Origin: Pegea sp. RAD2-039
Lineage: Eukaryota > Chordata > Thaliacea > Salpida > Salpidae
Direction: 5' to 3'
Assembly (NCBI GenBank): GCA_034620365.1
Contig: JAQGEQ010000338.1
Coordinates: 428,252-492,251 of the forward strand
Length of the DNA: 64,000 bases
The notes under the pieces were generated by a model, which saw only the letters and a program-made list of their open reading frames with translations, did not search any database and was not told the origin of the DNA. A program made the translations under genes and the position numbers. Shown here in pieces: positions 62,151 to 64,000 of this stretch (position 1 is the first letter of the stretch; every line of letters starts with the position of its first letter).

Positions 62151-62785
62151 AACTTTTAAAAACTGTTACTAACAGATAAACATTGAATAAAATAAAAAAT
62201 AAAATTTTACTGTGTAGTAGAAAGTTCTACATTTTGGTAAAACAACAAGTTTAAAATATAAAAGTTAAAAATATTTAGTCAAAATTTTTCCCTTGGGGTT
62301 ATAAATTGTTATGGTTATAAAATTTTCATAAGAAAAATCTATAATTAGTTTTTTTTTCTACCTTTAAATAATTCACTTTGCTGTCATATAAGTTCTTATA
62401 TTATTATAAATTATTTAGTTATTATATAAAATAAATATAATATTCATACTAGTTATAATATTTAAAATTATTTATTTATATTTTTATGAAATAAAGTTTC
62501 AGATGAAACTGCATATGAAACAGATTTTAGTGATACCCTATAAAATTTTATGTAAATATTTCAAAGCTAGAAAACCTATTCAAGTTTTTTCACATTATCC
62601 TAGAACTGTTTAGATAAATGAAATAAAGTTTTGATCTAAATTAATTTGATCGTATGATCTGTAAATAATAGAAGTTCACTTTATTCAACTTACTCACTAA
62701 TTGTATTTTCCATAAAAAGTTATCCAAGTTCAAATTATAACTTCAAGCAAATTATAACCCAAGGCCATTAACTGATCATAAGATT

Positions 62786-63040
62786 GAGATATGCATCTTG
62801 TAAATCATATATATTTATTATCAGAAAATATTTCAGAGATGAATGCTTGCTTTACCAAGGTTATACAACCTCTACTTATTATCTTAGGTTTGTTTTATCG
62901 TTAAGTATTACGAGAACTTTAATCAATTTATAACATTAATGAAAATATTATTATTATAATAATATTATTGGTTAAATTGAAAATCAAGTATCAGTAAGAT
63001 AATTACTTTGGTTTTTGTAGTTTTGAAAAAATTAAAACTT
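62786..63040 (+). repeat. M2 module (third arm copy)
   Basis: Palindrome decayed to GAGATATGCATCTTG. ATCTTAGGTTTGTTTTATCG and the ATTATTATTATAATAATATT stretch are kept. Confidence 0.65.
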
Positions 63041-63189
63041 TTTCATGGGATTACTTAATAATATCAAGATCAGTAAGATGAGTCATAGTTCTAAAATATT
63101 ACCTTTATCGTCAACTCAACTTCAACATTAAATGTTTAAATGAATTAAACTAATAGATAATACCAAATAATAATTATTATCTTTTACTT

Positions 63190-63530
63190 TTCTTTGTCAA
63201 AAAAGAGTTTAACATAAAAAATACCGAATAAAATTTACAGATACTTATTTAATATGAACTTATTCGTTTAAACTTGATCCCACAAACTGTAGATTGTAAC
63301 AAAGTTGATATAACCGAAAAGTTCTGAGAAGTTCTCAGATGATTGTAAACAATACATTAAAAACCCAATTTTAAGTTGAAATACTTTCAACACAAATCGA
63401 TTAAGTAAATAACAAGACTACCTTGAGTTTCTATTCTCTGCAAGTAGCAACATAAAAATGATTTATGTTGAATATTTATTATTTTGACGGAAACGTGTAT
63501 CTGATAATTTGACAGAATGTTTACAACTAT
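63190..63530 (+). repeat. M1 module copy 17
   Basis: A 63,265-63,296; B 63,373-63,400; C 63,493-63,526. Part of the M2-M1-islet unit at 62.79-63.71 kb. Confidence 0.8.
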
Positions 63531-63683
63531 GAAAAAAAGTTTTAGCGAATTTAGTATTTTTAAAATAGAAATTCTAAATACATTTTTCATTCTGAATAAA
63601 TAAAAAACTTTCTATTTCGGATAGTTCAGCAGAAATGAGTTTTAAAGAATAACATTACAAAACAATATTTTAAAACTCTCATG

Positions 63684-63707
63684 TTCCGCTACTGGGCGCT
63701 AAATGAG
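63684..63707 (-). promoter_or_regulatory. Islet, double type
   Basis: TTCCGCTACTGGGCGCTAAA on the plus strand, at the end of the 62.8-63.7 kb unit. Confidence 0.45.
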
Positions 63708-63799
63708 ATCTTTTATTAAACAGTTAACCAAACAATTAGACGGTTGTTTCTTTAATAAACTAAAATTAATTTTTTAATTTTTTAACTATAAACTTTTAT

Positions 63800-64000
63800 A
63801 AATTTATACCATTAAACATAAGTTAGAAATTTTTTTTTTCTTCAGATAAACTTTAACTACTTCAGAATTTGATGTAATAAAGCTATTTCATCTTATAACT
63901 GTTAATTAATATCTTGTTAATTAATTTGAGTCCTCTTAATTTAATGAAAAAAAAATTTATTTTAGATTAAAGAAATAAAAGTAATTAGTTTGTTAATAGT
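63800..64000 (+). repeat. Copy of the 50.93-51.13 kb segment at the window edge
   Basis: Direct to 50,930-51,130 and inverted to 7,830-8,000, sharing TCAGATAAACTTTAACTACT and TAATAAAGCTATTTCATC. In the arms this lies about 5-6 kb away from its neighbour here, so about 63,740-63,800 is a deletion or recombination junction. The copy runs off the window. Confidence 0.8.

Larger units (their letters stand above)
62150..63790 (+). repeat. Third copy of the arm segment 14.3-16.1 kb
   Basis: Inverted to the left arm and direct to 43.69-46.0 kb without the LINE. It shares with the left arm the islet neighbourhood GATCTTTTATTAAACAGTTA, which the right arm lacks. It is therefore closer to the left arm than the two arms are to each other here. 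Confidence 0.82.

Noticed and set aside
1-64000. Organellar or bacterial origin suggested by high A+T
   Set aside because: A spliced BTB-BACK-Kelch gene and LINE fragments show nuclear animal DNA; no bacterial-type operons or rRNA/tRNA genes are present.

Overview
This is animal nuclear DNA, very A+T-rich (about four fifths A+T by eye, not computed) and almost free of genes. A BTB-BACK-Kelch gene with ten GT-AG introns, most only 56-103 bases, plus three 3'-end fragments of one non-LTR retrotransposon, point to an invertebrate with small introns. I cannot name the species. The standard genetic code fits.

Layout. The only gene I can assemble completely is a minus-strand Kelch-like gene (stop 25,744, start codon 28,708, 11 exons, 577 residues, all splice phases agreeing). 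Its promoter side (28.8-29.3 kb) carries CCAAT, ETS and CRE-like sites. Just 3' of it lie a LINE relic, a 17-bp minisatellite and a few candidate minus-strand 3' exons of unknown genes (23.6-24.05 kb). Nearly all the rest is non-coding repeat.

The repeats are ordered. A large imperfect inverted duplication (called IR-A here) has a left arm at about 1.4-18.45 kb and a right arm at about 42.5-57.0 kb, so its ~24-kb spacer holds the Kelch gene. The two arms match collinearly in opposite orientation, with a few kilobase-sized insertions or deletions. Further partial copies lie in the spacer (19.0, 33.3-34.9, 36.9-38.0 and 41.5-42.4 kb) and beyond the right arm (57.6-58.65, 59.5-60.2 and 62.15-64.0 kb).

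Inside the copies three kinds of short conserved block recur. M1 is a ~0.35-kb module with four blocks in fixed order: Z (TTGTCAACAA-like), A (CTAGA/GTTTGTGGGATCAAG, read on the opposite strand), B (GTTGAAATACTTTTCAAC, near-palindromic) and C (TGACAGAATGTTTACAAA-like). I count 17 copies, 9 forward and 8 reverse. M2 has a perfect small hairpin (GATGCAAAAGTGCATC) followed by a second GTTTGTGG block. The third kind is a G+C-rich islet containing CTAGCG, about 18 copies; its best versions (CCGCTAGATGGCGC, CCGCTAGGTGGCGC) closely match the animal CTCF core. In several places the order M2-M1-islet forms a ~0.9-kb unit.

A LINE fragment at 43.92-44.60 kb interrupts a sequence that is uninterrupted in two other copies in the window, so it landed after the duplications. 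A decayed hammerhead-ribozyme-like sequence of the Penelope type sits at 36.3 kb. No tRNA, rRNA or CRISPR array was seen. The Kelch protein would act as a Cullin-3 substrate adaptor. Nothing links it functionally to the repeats except position and the possible insulator-like islets.
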